This document shows, piece after piece, positions 30,200-38,492 of a DNA stretch of 64,000 nt. This stretch comes from Streptomyces akebiae (lineage in GTDB: Bacteria; Actinomycetota; Actinomycetes; Streptomycetales; Streptomycetaceae): NCBI RefSeq assembly GCF_019599145.1, contig NZ_CP080647.1:4154001-4218000 (forward strand), read 5' to 3'. The notes under the pieces are model-generated. The model was not told the origin of the DNA. It searched no databases and saw only the letters and a program-made list of their open reading frames with translations. Position 1 is the first letter of the stretch; the number at the start of each line of letters is the position of its first letter. A program made the translations under genes and the position numbers.

Positions 30200-31492
30200 T
30201 CACGCCTTCGGGGCCACCTTGCTCAGTCCGTTGATGATGCGGTCCATCGCGTCGCCACCCGTGGGGTCGGTGAGGTTGGCCAGCATCTTCAGGGTGAACT
30301 TCATCAGGAGCGGGTGGGTCAGGCCCCGCTGCGTGGCGAGCTTCATGATCTTCGGGTTGCCGATGAGCTTCACGAAGGCGCGGCCCATCGTGTAGTAGCC
30401 GCCGAAGGTGTCCTTGAGGACCTGCGGATAACGCTGGAGGGCGAGTTCACGCTGCCCGGGCGTGGCGCGGGCGTGGGCCTGGACGATGACGTCGGCGGCG
30501 ATCTGGCCGGATTCCATCGCGTAGGCGATGCCCTCGCCGTTGAAGGGGTTCACCATGCCGCCGGCGTCGCCGACCAGCAGCAGGCCCTTGGTGTAGTGCG
30601 GTTGGCGGTTGAAGGCCATCGGGAGGGCGGCACCGCGGATGGGGCCGGTCATGTTCTCGGGGGTGTACCCCCACTCCTCCGGCATGGACGCGCACCAGGC
30701 CTTCAGGACGTCGCGCCAGTCCAGTTCCTTGAAGGCGGCGGAGGTGTTGAGGACGCCCAGCCCGACGTTGGACGTACCGTCGCCCATGCCGAAGATCCAG
30801 CCGTAGCCGGGGAGGAGACGGTCCTCGCCCGGTCCGCGCTTGTCCCACAGTTCCAGCCACGACTCCAGGTAGTCGTCGTCGTGGCGCGGAGAGGTGAAGT
30901 ACGTACGGACCGCGACGCCCATCGGGCGGTCCTCGCGGCGGTGCAGGCCCATCGCGAGGGAGAGCCGGGTGGAGTTGCCGTCGGCCGCCACCACCAACGG
31001 GGCGTGGAAGGTGACTTCACGCTTCTCGTCCCCGAGCTTGGCGTGCACCCCGGTGATCCGGCCCGTGCGGTCGTCGATGATCGGCGCACCCACGTTGCAG
31101 CGCTCGTACAGCCGGGCGCCCGCCTTCTGGGCCTGGCGGGCGAGCTGCTCGTCGAAGTCGTCGCGCTTGCGGACGAGTCCGTAGTTCGGATAGGCGGCGA
31201 GATCCGGCCAGTCGAGCTGGAGGCGGACGCCGCCGCCGATGATCCGGAGCCCCTTGTTGCGGAGCCAGCCGGCCTCCTCGGAGATGTCGATACCCATCGC
31301 CACGAGCTGCTTGGTGGCGCGCGGGGTGAGGCCGTCGCCGCAGACCTTCTCCCTGGGGAAGCTGGTCTTCTCCAGGAGCAGCACGTCGAGTCCGGCCTTC
31401 GCCAGGTAGTACGCGGTGGTGGAACCGGCTGGCCCGGCCCCGACGACGATCACATCGGCGGTGTGTTCGGTAAGGGGCTGGGGCTCGGTCAC
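30200..31492 (-). CDS. Geranylgeranyl reductase-family flavoprotein
   Basis: 430 residues. FAD-binding VIVVGAGPAGSTTAYYLAKAG opens the protein near residue 15; the family motif KVCGDGLTPRA follows, and GDAGGMVNPFNGEGIAYAMES near residue 295 is the second FAD/substrate block. Family members saturate isoprenoid double bonds; the mycobacterial MenJ protein reduces the menaquinone tail. Streptomycetes make partly saturated MK-9 species, and menG lies 3 kb away, so menaquinone tail reduction is the best guess. GTG 31492 has GGGGAGAA upstream; the longer frame to 31591 overlaps the divergent promoter region. Confidence 0.85.
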   Translation of the reverse strand: MTEPQPLTEHTADVIVVGAGPAGSTTAYYLAKAGLDVLLLEKTSFPREKVCGDGLTPRATKQLVAMGIDISEEAGWLRNKGLRIIGGGVRLQLDWPDLAAYPNYGLVRKRDDFDEQLARQAQKAGARLYERCNVGAPIIDDRTGRITGVHAKLGDEKREVTFHAPLVVAADGNSTRLSLAMGLHRREDRPMGVAVRTYFTSPRHDDDYLESWLELWDKRGPGEDRLLPGYGWIFGMGDGTSNVGLGVLNTSAAFKELDWRDVLKAWCASMPEEWGYTPENMTGPIRGAALPMAFNRQPHYTKGLLLVGDAGGMVNPFNGEGIAYAMESGQIAADVIVQAHARATPGQRELALQRYPQVLKDTFGGYYTMGRAFVKLIGNPKIMKLATQRGLTHPLLMKFTLKMLANLTDPTGGDAMDRIINGLSKVAPKA

Positions 31493-31638
31493 GACGGGTT
31501 CTCCCCAAGAAGTAGAAGGATCGGAGCAAAGCCTGCTGGACGTCCGGGGAACCGGACGGCCAGAAAACATGTGCCGACAGGCGTCGGACATGGGCAGTCT
31601 ATTCAGCGGTACCGATCAACGGCTGAAGGGCTGCCCCT

Positions 31639-32145
31639 GTGAACCGAGCTCTGCCCGACGTACGGCTGCGTGTCCCCACCGACGAGGACGCCTTCGCCTG
31701 GCACCGGATCTTCGACGATCCCGACGTCATGGAGTTCCACGGCGGCCGGTCCGCCGAGCTGTCCGTCTACGAGGAGCTCACCGCGCGCCAGCGCCGTCAC
31801 GACGCCGAGCACGGGTTCTGCCTGTGGACCCTGCTCGACGAGGAGGGCCGGGCCATCGGCTTCACCGGTGCCCAGCCGTGGCCCCGCGAGTGGGGCCCGA
31901 CCGGCGAGATCGAGATCGGCTGGCGGCTCGCCCGCGACCACTGGGGCAAGGGATACGTGACCGCCGCCGCGACACAGACCCTGGAACGGGTGCGGGCGGC
32001 CGGCGTCGGCAGAGTCGTCGCCATGGTCGACGCCCGCAACGAGCGGTCCATCGCCGTCACGCGGCGGCTGGGGATGGAGTTGGCGGAGACGTTCACGACG
32101 CCCGTCTCGCAACAGGTGGGGCACTGCTACCGACTGACGCTCTGA
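31639..32145 (+). CDS. GNAT-family N-acetyltransferase
   Basis: 168 residues of the RimJ/RimL-like type. LRVPTDEDAFAWHRIFDDPDV opens the fold, and the acetyl-CoA loop appears as RLARDHWGKGYVTAAATQTL, followed by NERSIAVTRRLGMELAETF. The substrate is unknown. The GTG start at 31639 has only a weak upstream purine stretch. It diverges from the geranylgeranyl reductase gene. Confidence 0.85.
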   Translation: MNRALPDVRLRVPTDEDAFAWHRIFDDPDVMEFHGGRSAELSVYEELTARQRRHDAEHGFCLWTLLDEEGRAIGFTGAQPWPREWGPTGEIEIGWRLARDHWGKGYVTAAATQTLERVRAAGVGRVVAMVDARNERSIAVTRRLGMELAETFTTPVSQQVGHCYRLTL

Positions 32146-32273
32146 CGCTCCGGCTGTTCGGGATTTCGGCAACTCGTCACCCAGCGTAGCGATTTGGCGC
32201 GGATTGCCACGCAGTGCTTCCGGGCGGGGGCGCTCGGCGGTTACCCTGCCGGTACCGCTGGGGGTGAACATCT

Positions 32274-32597
32274 GTGCGCATAACACCCAAGTCATCCGAA
32301 GTGCGTGTGCCACGGTTCGTCGGTCTGATGGCCGTGGACGCGCGCGAGGCGGCCGAGGCGGGCGGGGTGCTCCTCGTCGCGCCCGACCGGCCCGACTTCG
32401 CCCGCACCGTCGTGGACTACGTCGTACGGCAGTACCCGCCGCCGGGGGTGGAGGTGCCGCGCGGGGCCGCCGTGACCGTGTGGTTCGAGTTGGGGGACGA
32501 CGGCGGGGGCGTGCGTGAGCCACGGCGCGGCGGGCCGCCGCCCGGGCTGCGCAGGGCGTTGGACGAGCCGGGGGACCCGTTCGCGGTTCTTCGCTAG
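32274..32597 (+). CDS. Small soluble single-PASTA protein
   Basis: 107 residues. Residues ~10-75 match one PASTA repeat: VPRFVGLMAVDAREAAEAGG, then YPPPGVEVPRGAAVTVWF. PASTA domains usually sit outside the membrane in Ser/Thr kinases or penicillin-binding proteins and sense peptidoglycan or beta-lactams; this one has no signal peptide, helix or kinase. The Gly/Arg/Pro-rich tail is probably disordered. GTG 32274 is the only good start. Confidence 0.7.
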   Translation: MRITPKSSEVRVPRFVGLMAVDAREAAEAGGVLLVAPDRPDFARTVVDYVVRQYPPPGVEVPRGAAVTVWFELGDDGGGVREPRRGGPPPGLRRALDEPGDPFAVLR

Positions 32598-32669
32598 GTC
32601 CTGTCGTCACGTTCCCGTCGGCGCCCGGAGGGCGGCCCTTCGCGTGCCCTGTCTCCTGTGCCCCGTCTC

Positions 32670-34493
32670 CTATTTCTGCCAGAGCAGGATCGCCGCCGTC
32701 CCTCCCCCGCCGATCACGAAGGCCCCCACGACGGTGAGGGTCCAGATCAGCGTGCGGCTACGGGACTTGGGCGGCTCGGCGGGCGGTAGGTGGTGGTGGC
32801 CCAGTTCCACGAGCGGAGGCTCGTAGGGGGCCGGGGCCGGGGCGGGGGCCTGCTGCGGGAGCCCGTGGGCCGCCGTCGGGCCGCTGCTCGGCATCGCCGG
32901 GATCGGCGGTGCGATCACCGCCGTACGCGCTCCCGTCATCTGCACCAGATAGGGCGCGAGGAAGGCCGCGGCGAAGATCCACAGGAGACCGAAGAGCAGC
33001 ACCTCGGGGAGGTCGAGGCCCACGTCCACCTGGCCCGCCGCCGAGAACTCGGCGCCGAGGTCGGCCGTGGCCGAGCCGGACGCCTCCATACCGAGGCCGC
33101 TGACGCCGGCGAGGAGGAGGAAGAGCCCGAAGAAGACGCCCGCTGCGAGGAGTTGCTCGCCACGGCCCGAGGAACGGCGGGCCGCGAGGACCCCGAAGGC
33201 CAGGGCGCAGACCGCACCGAGCGTCAACGCGCCCACGACCGCCCAGGAGTTGACGGCGTCGCCCAGTTCGGAGAGCCCGAACGACTCGCGCTCGTAGCCG
33301 CCGTACGGGCCGGACTCCACGAGGCCGTAGTCGCCGGAGGAGTCGTACGACGTGTCGTCCCCGTACCGGGTACGGCCCGCCTCGCCCTGGACGGACACGC
33401 CCCAGGAGAGGCCGAGGAGGGTGACGGCGAGGTTGGGCAGGACGAACAGCACGAGGAGGAGCGGGTTCAGGTCCTCCTCCCACTCGGCGTGCCACTCGTC
33501 GTTCGCCGCGAGGACGACGAAGGTGACGAGCGAGCAGAGGGCGAGGACGATCGCCATGGCCCGTACGGCCGTTCCCGTCGCCCGGAACAGGATGCGGGGC
33601 CCTGGACGGACGGCGAGCCAGGCGGCCAGGTCGTCGCGTTGCAGCAGGCCGGCCGAGACGGCGGCGGTGAGCAGCAGCGCGCCCAGCGCCGCACGCCAGG
33701 GGGAGGTCGAGACCTCGACGCGCGCGATGTCGGGCTGCGCGCACAGCCCCAGCACCAGGACGGCGGCCGTCACCAGCAGCGTGACCCGCACGGCCGCTTC
33801 GAGCCCGGTGGTACGGCCGCCGACGGCTCCCGCCCCGGGCGCTCCCGCACCGCTGTACGCGGCGCGGGTGGCCAGGCGGGTGCGGAGTTGCCGTACGCCG
33901 AGGAAGAGCGCCCCGATGAACAGGACGGTCACGGTGAGCGGCACCAGGGTCAGGGTGAGGGCGCCCTCGGCGGACTCGTAGCCGCCGGAGAAGTCGCCGC
34001 CACCGCTCTCGGAGATCTTGAAGCCACCGCCGAGGCCCTGGAGGAGGGCGGCGAGGGCGAGGCCCAGGCGGTCGCCGAAGCCGACGAAGTCGTCCTCGTC
34101 CGTGGTGCCCTGGTCGTAGGAGGGGACGGCCAGGGCGAGGGCGGCGGCGAGGAGCAGCCCGACCGGCCAGAGCGCTGCCGCGGCGGAGCCGCCCCAGTCA
34201 CCCCGCAGGGCGCGGCCGAGGAAGGCGCCGACGGGCGAGGGGCGGGCGGGGACGGGAGCGTACGGGGGAGGTGGCGGCGGCCCGACGGGGGGCGCGCCCG
34301 GCGGCGCCGGTGGTGGGGGTGTCGAAGGCGCCGAAACCATCGGGGACGGCGGAGGCGGCGAGACCGTCGGGGAGGCCGGGGGCACCCCGGGTGGCGCGGT
34401 CGGGGGGACCGGCACGCGTTCACGGCCGCACGTCATGCAGAAGCGCGCCTCGTCAGGGCCTGGTGTCCCGCAGTGCGGGCAGTAGGACGTCAT
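32670..34493 (-). CDS. Zinc-ribbon multi-pass membrane protein
   Basis: About 607 residues. The N-terminus is a zinc ribbon (YCPHCGTPGPDEARFCMTCGRE), then ~75 residues of Pro-rich linker. About ten hydrophobic helices follow, and a last helix ends the protein (GAFVIGGGGTAAILLWQK). A cytosolic Pro-rich stretch precedes the final helix. No enzyme motif is visible. ATG 34493, directly at the ribbon and after GGGGGTT, is preferred to the in-frame 34538. Function unknown; zinc-ribbon plus membrane layouts are common in actinobacterial proteins of unknown role. Confidence 0.75.
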   Translation of the reverse strand: MTSYCPHCGTPGPDEARFCMTCGRERVPVPPTAPPGVPPASPTVSPPPPSPMVSAPSTPPPPAPPGAPPVGPPPPPPYAPVPARPSPVGAFLGRALRGDWGGSAAAALWPVGLLLAAALALAVPSYDQGTTDEDDFVGFGDRLGLALAALLQGLGGGFKISESGGGDFSGGYESAEGALTLTLVPLTVTVLFIGALFLGVRQLRTRLATRAAYSGAGAPGAGAVGGRTTGLEAAVRVTLLVTAAVLVLGLCAQPDIARVEVSTSPWRAALGALLLTAAVSAGLLQRDDLAAWLAVRPGPRILFRATGTAVRAMAIVLALCSLVTFVVLAANDEWHAEWEEDLNPLLLVLFVLPNLAVTLLGLSWGVSVQGEAGRTRYGDDTSYDSSGDYGLVESGPYGGYERESFGLSELGDAVNSWAVVGALTLGAVCALAFGVLAARRSSGRGEQLLAAGVFFGLFLLLAGVSGLGMEASGSATADLGAEFSAAGQVDVGLDLPEVLLFGLLWIFAAAFLAPYLVQMTGARTAVIAPPIPAMPSSGPTAAHGLPQQAPAPAPAPYEPPLVELGHHHLPPAEPPKSRSRTLIWTLTVVGAFVIGGGGTAAILLWQK

Positions 34494-34647
34494 GGAACCC
34501 CCGTCGTCAGATATCACCGGTGCGTACCGGTGCCTCAACGGACGGTAGTTTCTGTTGACCGGTTCCCGTCAACAGGATTCCCCGGCGGACATCCCTCGTG
34601 CGGGTGAACTCCCCTCCCCGCGGCCGGACTTCACCCCTGCGCGGTCC

Positions 34648-35346
34648 CTACGCCTGCGCCTTGAACCCCCGGTGCAGCGCGACGATCCCGCCCGACAGGT
34701 TCCGCCACGCGACCTTGTCCCAGCCGGCCTTCCGGAGGCGCTCGGCGAGCCCCGGCTGGTCGGGCCAGGCGCGGATGGACTCGGCGAGGTAGACGTACGC
34801 GTCGGGGTTGGACGACACCGCACGGGCGACCGGCGGCAGCGCGCGCATCAGGTACTCGGTGTAGGCGGTGCGCAGCGGCGCCCACGTGGGGTGCGAGAAC
34901 TCGCAGATCACGACACGGCCGCCGGGCTTCGTCACCCGGTACAGCTCGCGCAGCGCGGTGTCGGTGTCCTGCACGTTGCGCAGGCCGAAGGAGATGGTGA
35001 CCGCGTCGAAGGTGTCGTCCTTGAACGGCAGCCTGGTGGCGTCGCCGGCGGTGAACGGCAGCCAGGGGGTGCGTTCCTTGCCGACCTGGAGCATGCCGAG
35101 GGAGAAGTCGCACGGCACGACGTACGCACCGGTCCGCGCGAAGGGCAGGGAGGAGGTGCCCGTGCCGGCGGCGAGGTCCAGGATCTTCTGCGCGGGGCGG
35201 GCGTCGACCGCGCGCGCCACCTCCTTGCGCCAGCGCCGGTCCTGTCCGAGGGACAGCACGTCGTTGGTCAGGTCGTACCGTTTCGCCACTCGGTCGAACA
35301 TCGAGGCGACTTCGTGCGGCTGCTTGTCCAAGGATGCGCGGGTCAC
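34648..35346 (-). CDS. menG: Demethylmenaquinone methyltransferase (MenG/UbiE)
   Basis: 232 residues. The SAM-dependent methyltransferase core shows motif [18 protein letters not shown], the UbiE/COQ5 block [14 protein letters not shown], and the C-terminal block [15 protein letters not shown]. It methylates demethylmenaquinone in the last step of menaquinone synthesis. The GTG start at 35346 is chosen because the conserved N-terminus ([17 protein letters not shown]) follows; the upstream frame reads into the acyltransferase remnant. Confidence 0.93.
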   Translation of the reverse strand: MTRASLDKQPHEVASMFDRVAKRYDLTNDVLSLGQDRRWRKEVARAVDARPAQKILDLAAGTGTSSLPFARTGAYVVPCDFSLGMLQVGKERTPWLPFTAGDATRLPFKDDTFDAVTISFGLRNVQDTDTALRELYRVTKPGGRVVICEFSHPTWAPLRTAYTEYLMRALPPVARAVSSNPDAYVYLAESIRAWPDQPGLAERLRKAGWDKVAWRNLSGGIVALHRGFKAQA

Positions 35347-35402
35347 GGGCCCATTGTGGCAGTACGGGCCGGACGCCGGTGCGGCGCCCGGCCCGTGGCG
35401 CG

Positions 35403-35665
35403 TCACGGCAGCAGCTTCGGCTTCTTCTTCGCGGCCACGTCCTCGCCCCACCCGCAGAGCAGGACGAACACACCGATCAGGAGCCGGCCGGCGCCGACCA
35501 TGAACCACTGGCTCTCCAGCGGCAGGTACTTCTCGAAGGCGGGGACGTTGCGGGTCCGGTCGATCAGCGGGACGGCGAGGATCATGGCGATCTCGTGCCA
35601 CAGGTAGATCGTCACCGCGCCGGAGTTGAAGATCGTGAGGACGCGGTCGTGCCGCCGGAACCCGG
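35403..35665 (-). pseudogene. C-terminal remnant of an acyltransferase-3 (OafA-type) membrane protein
   Basis: About 86 residues match the end of acyltransferase-3 proteins: [20 protein letters not shown], a predicted helix around [18 protein letters not shown], and a Lys-rich end ([12 protein letters not shown]). Family members are usually ~350-420 residues with about ten helices, so roughly three quarters is missing. Sequence upstream in the same frame is an Arg/Pro-rich shadow of the next gene. No start codon or ribosome-binding site introduces the fragment, hence a decayed gene. Confidence 0.7.
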
Positions 35666-35701
35666 TCAGCCCTGCTCCTCCGTCAAAAGCGGCGGCGCCC
35701 C

Positions 35702-36151
35702 TCAGCGGCGGCGGTGGACCAGGCGCCCCGCGCACACCGTGGCGACGCAGACGTCGGCCTCGTCGAAGACCGCCAGGTCCGCTCGGCCCGATGCGCTGAT
35801 CGCCATGGGGCGTGGGCGTGGTAGCACCGCCACGTGGTTGCGCTCGGCGGCCGTACGGAGTTCCGGGGTGTTCGCGTGCTGTTCCAGAACCGCGACCGCG
35901 CCCCCCTTCAGCACCGCGTGGACACGTTCGCGGGGTGACGGGGCGTCCGGGAGCGGGCCCTCGTGCAGCCGGCCGGGCCCGAGGACGCCGGGCCACTGCC
36001 GCACCCGGGCGCCCGGGAACCGTCGGCGCACTTCCTCCGACGGCCCCACGGCATGGACCCGGGTGCCGTCCACCACGACGGCGCCGTCCTTGATCGGCTC
36101 CGGGTCGTCCCAGGTGCGCCGTACCTCGTCGGCGGCGTGAATCGTCAGCAC
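35702..36151 (-). CDS. Imidazolonepropionase-like / amidohydrolase composite-domain protein
   Basis: 149 residues. The N-terminus (LTIHAADEVRR...GAVVVDGTRVHAVGPSEEVRRRFPGARV) and C-terminus (ADLAVFDEADVCVATVCAGR) look like the two parts of the beta-sandwich composite domain of amidohydrolases. The metal-binding TIM barrel that normally lies between them is missing; a short loop joins the two. It is therefore unlikely to be a working hydrolase. GTG 36151 begins 7 bases after the mqnC stop, so it is probably co-transcribed with mqnC. Confidence 0.6.
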   Translation of the reverse strand: MLTIHAADEVRRTWDDPEPIKDGAVVVDGTRVHAVGPSEEVRRRFPGARVRQWPGVLGPGRLHEGPLPDAPSPRERVHAVLKGGAVAVLEQHANTPELRTAAERNHVAVLPRPRPMAISASGRADLAVFDEADVCVATVCAGRLVHRRR

Positions 36152-36158
36152 GTGGGCC

Positions 36159-37358
36159 CTAGTTGGCGTTCAGCAGCTTCAGTTCGGGGTGGGCCGTGCC
36201 GCCCTCGATCGCCGTGGACGAGATGTGGGACATGACACGCTCGTCGACGGGGTCGTCGGCCGGGTCGTCGTGGACGACGATGTGCTCGTAGGTGGTGGTC
36301 CGCTGGGCGGGGACGCGGCCGGCCTTCCTGATCAGGTCGATGATCTCCATGCGGTTGGAGCGGTGCTTGGCCCCCGCGCTGGAGACGACGTTCTCCTCCA
36401 GCATGATCGAGCCGAGGTCGTCCGCGCCGTAGTGCAGGGAGAGCTGGCCGACCTCCTTGCCGGTGGTGAGCCAGGAGCCCTGGATGTGGGCGATGTTGTC
36501 CATGAAGAGCCGGGCGATGGCGATCATCCGCAGGTACTCGAAGAGAGTGGCCTGCGTACGGCCCTTGAGGTGGTTGTTCTCGGGCTGGTAGGTGTACGGG
36601 ATGAAGGCCCGGAAGCCGCCCGTCCGGTCCTGTACGTCACGGATCATCCGCAGGTGCTCGATGCGCTCGGCGTTGGTCTCGCCGGTACCCATGAGCATCG
36701 TGGACGTGGACTCCACGCCCAGGTTGTGCGCGGCCTCCATGATCTCCAGCCAGCGCTCGCCGGACTCCTTGAGCGGCGCGATGGCCTTGCGGGGCCGGGC
36801 CGGGAGCAGTTCGGCGCCGGCCCCGGCGAAGGAGTCGAGACCGGCTGCGTGGATGCGCTGGATGGCCTCCTCGACGCTCACCTTGGAGATCCGGGCCATG
36901 TGCTCCACCTCGGACGCGCCGAGGGAGTGGATGACCAGCTGCGGGAAGGCCTTCTTGATCGCGGCGAAGTGCGTCTCGTAGTACTCCACCCCGTAGTCCG
37001 GGTGGTGCCCGCCCTGGAACATGATCTGCGTACCGCCCAGCTCGACGGTCTCCGCGCAGCGGCGCAGGATGTCGTCGAGGTCGCGCGTCCAGCCCTTGTC
37101 CTTGGCCGTCGGCGGGGCGTAGAACGCGCAGAACTTGCACGCCGTGACGCACACGTTCGTGTAGTTGATGTTCCGCTCGATGATGTACGTCGCGATGTGC
37201 TCCGTGCCCGCGTACCGGCGCCGGCGTACGGCGTCGGCCGCGGCGCCGAGCGCGTGCAGCGGGGCGTCGCGGTAGAGGTCGAGTGCCTCCTCCGGCGTGA
37301 TCCGCCCACCCTCTGCGGCACGGTCGAGAACGGACTGGAGGTCGGCCTTCTCGGTCAC
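36159..37358 (-). CDS. mqnC: Cyclic dehypoxanthine futalosine synthase MqnC
   Basis: 399 residues, a radical SAM enzyme of the futalosine menaquinone pathway, cyclising dehypoxanthine futalosine. The SAM cluster motif CVTACKFCAFY (CX3CX2C) is near residue 70; GGHHPDYGVEYYE, ESTSTMLMGTGET and a C-terminal DDLGSIMLEENVVSSAGA stretch are characteristic. GTG 37358 follows AAAGGGACG; the longer frame to 37412 is unsupported. MqnA and MqnE lie within 17 kb; MqnB and MqnD are not in the window. Confidence 0.93.
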   Translation of the reverse strand: MTEKADLQSVLDRAAEGGRITPEEALDLYRDAPLHALGAAADAVRRRRYAGTEHIATYIIERNINYTNVCVTACKFCAFYAPPTAKDKGWTRDLDDILRRCAETVELGGTQIMFQGGHHPDYGVEYYETHFAAIKKAFPQLVIHSLGASEVEHMARISKVSVEEAIQRIHAAGLDSFAGAGAELLPARPRKAIAPLKESGERWLEIMEAAHNLGVESTSTMLMGTGETNAERIEHLRMIRDVQDRTGGFRAFIPYTYQPENNHLKGRTQATLFEYLRMIAIARLFMDNIAHIQGSWLTTGKEVGQLSLHYGADDLGSIMLEENVVSSAGAKHRSNRMEIIDLIRKAGRVPAQRTTTYEHIVVHDDPADDPVDERVMSHISSTAIEGGTAHPELKLLNAN

Positions 37359-37526
37359 CGGGAGCGTCCCTTTCGTAAGGAATCCAGAGAGCGCGCGAGG
37401 CGCCTTCGACATAAGGGTGGTGGTGGGAGACGGGTGGGCGGACCAGGCCAGCCTACGCCAGGGGTTCGGATCGGCCGACGTCAGGCCGTCTGCCTGTGGA
37501 TAACTCCATCGGGCAGGGGATGGGCC

Positions 37527-38300
37527 TCAGGCGGCGTACGCCTCCAGCAGGAGGCCGACGTACGCTCCCGCGAGCATGAACGGGCCCAGAGCCACCAGTT
37601 GTCGGCGTACGGCGCGGCCCCTGGCCAGCGCGACCATGGTGTACGCGCTGCCGATGAGGGCGCCGGCGAACGTGCCGAGGTACAGCGCGCCCCAGCCGTA
37701 CCAGCCGAGGACGGCACCGAGGCCGAGGGCCAGCTTCACGTCGCCGAAGCCGAGGGCCATGGGCCTGATGAGGAAGAAGAGGAAGTACAGACCGCCGAGG
37801 GCGAGGGCGCCGTACAGCGCCGTGCGCCACTGGCCGGCGTGCTCGGGCACGTACGCGACCGCCCCCAGGAGGGTGAGGGCCAGACCCGCGAAGGGGAGGG
37901 TCAGGGGGTCCGGGAGGCGTTGGGCGCCGAGATCCACGAGAGTGAGGAGCACGCCGAGGGGGGCGAGGAGCAGCCATACGGCCAGTTCGGGGCGGGTGCC
38001 GGTGGTCAGGGCGAGGGCGGCGCAGATCAGGGCGGTGGTGGTGGCGACGGCGGGGGTGCTGGGGCCGTAGGAGCAGGCGGGGGGCCGGGGGCCCGCTGTG
38101 GAGCGTGCGCTGCAACGGGCGGGGCCGAGCCAGCCGTTGGCCGGGCCGGCGATGGGGTGGCCTGCGGGGCACTCGTGTTGCCAGGGGTGGTCCTCGTCGA
38201 CCGTGAAGCGGTAGGCGGGGCGCGGGAGGAGTGTGCCTGTGGCTGCGCCCCAGAGTGCGGCGGCCACGGTCAGTGCGATCAGCCAGGGGTCGAGAGCCAC
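37527..38300 (-). CDS. A24-family prepilin peptidase
   Basis: 257 residues, about seven helices. The two aspartic-protease motifs of type IV prepilin peptidases are visible as LVDLGAQRLPDPLT near residue 122 and GFGDVKLALG near residue 185. It lacks the N-terminal cysteine-rich methylation domain of PilD; a shorter polar loop (DEDHPWQHECPAGHPIAG) stands there. It should cleave leader peptides of pilin-like proteins, but no pilin or secretion ATPase is nearby. GTG 38300 is taken as the start, with a poor ribosome-binding site. Confidence 0.85.
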   Translation of the reverse strand: MALDPWLIALTVAAALWGAATGTLLPRPAYRFTVDEDHPWQHECPAGHPIAGPANGWLGPARCSARSTAGPRPPACSYGPSTPAVATTTALICAALALTTGTRPELAVWLLLAPLGVLLTLVDLGAQRLPDPLTLPFAGLALTLLGAVAYVPEHAGQWRTALYGALALGGLYFLFFLIRPMALGFGDVKLALGLGAVLGWYGWGALYLGTFAGALIGSAYTMVALARGRAVRRQLVALGPFMLAGAYVGLLLEAYAA

Positions 38301-38349
38301 GGGGGCAGCCTATGAGGTGGGGCGCCTGTGGGGTACCGGGACGGTTTCG

Positions 38350-38448
38350 CCCCCGCCGCCCCTACCCGTCCCTCCCCCAGGGGTTGCGCCCCTTCGACCC
38401 CCGTCCGCGGGTCCGGTGGGGGCTGGTCGCGCAGTTCCCCGCGCCCCC
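38350..38448. repeat. Dispersed intergenic repeat, full copy
   Basis: About 100 bases closely matching 53631-53730 (about nine in ten bases by eye). It holds an AGGGGTTGCGCCCCT hairpin, a CCGCGG centre (CCCCCGTCCGCGGGTCCGGTG) and the arm GGGGGCTGGTCGCGCAG. It lies between the prepilin peptidase start and the kinase gene end. Confidence 0.8.
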
Positions 38449-38492
38449 CAAAGGGCCAGGGCCGCGCCCCTTGCCTTTTTGATCACAGCGTC

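Noticed and set aside
37527..38300. Part of a Tad/Flp pilus locus
   Set aside because: The prepilin peptidase is alone; no pilin, ATPase or TadB/C-type gene is nearby.
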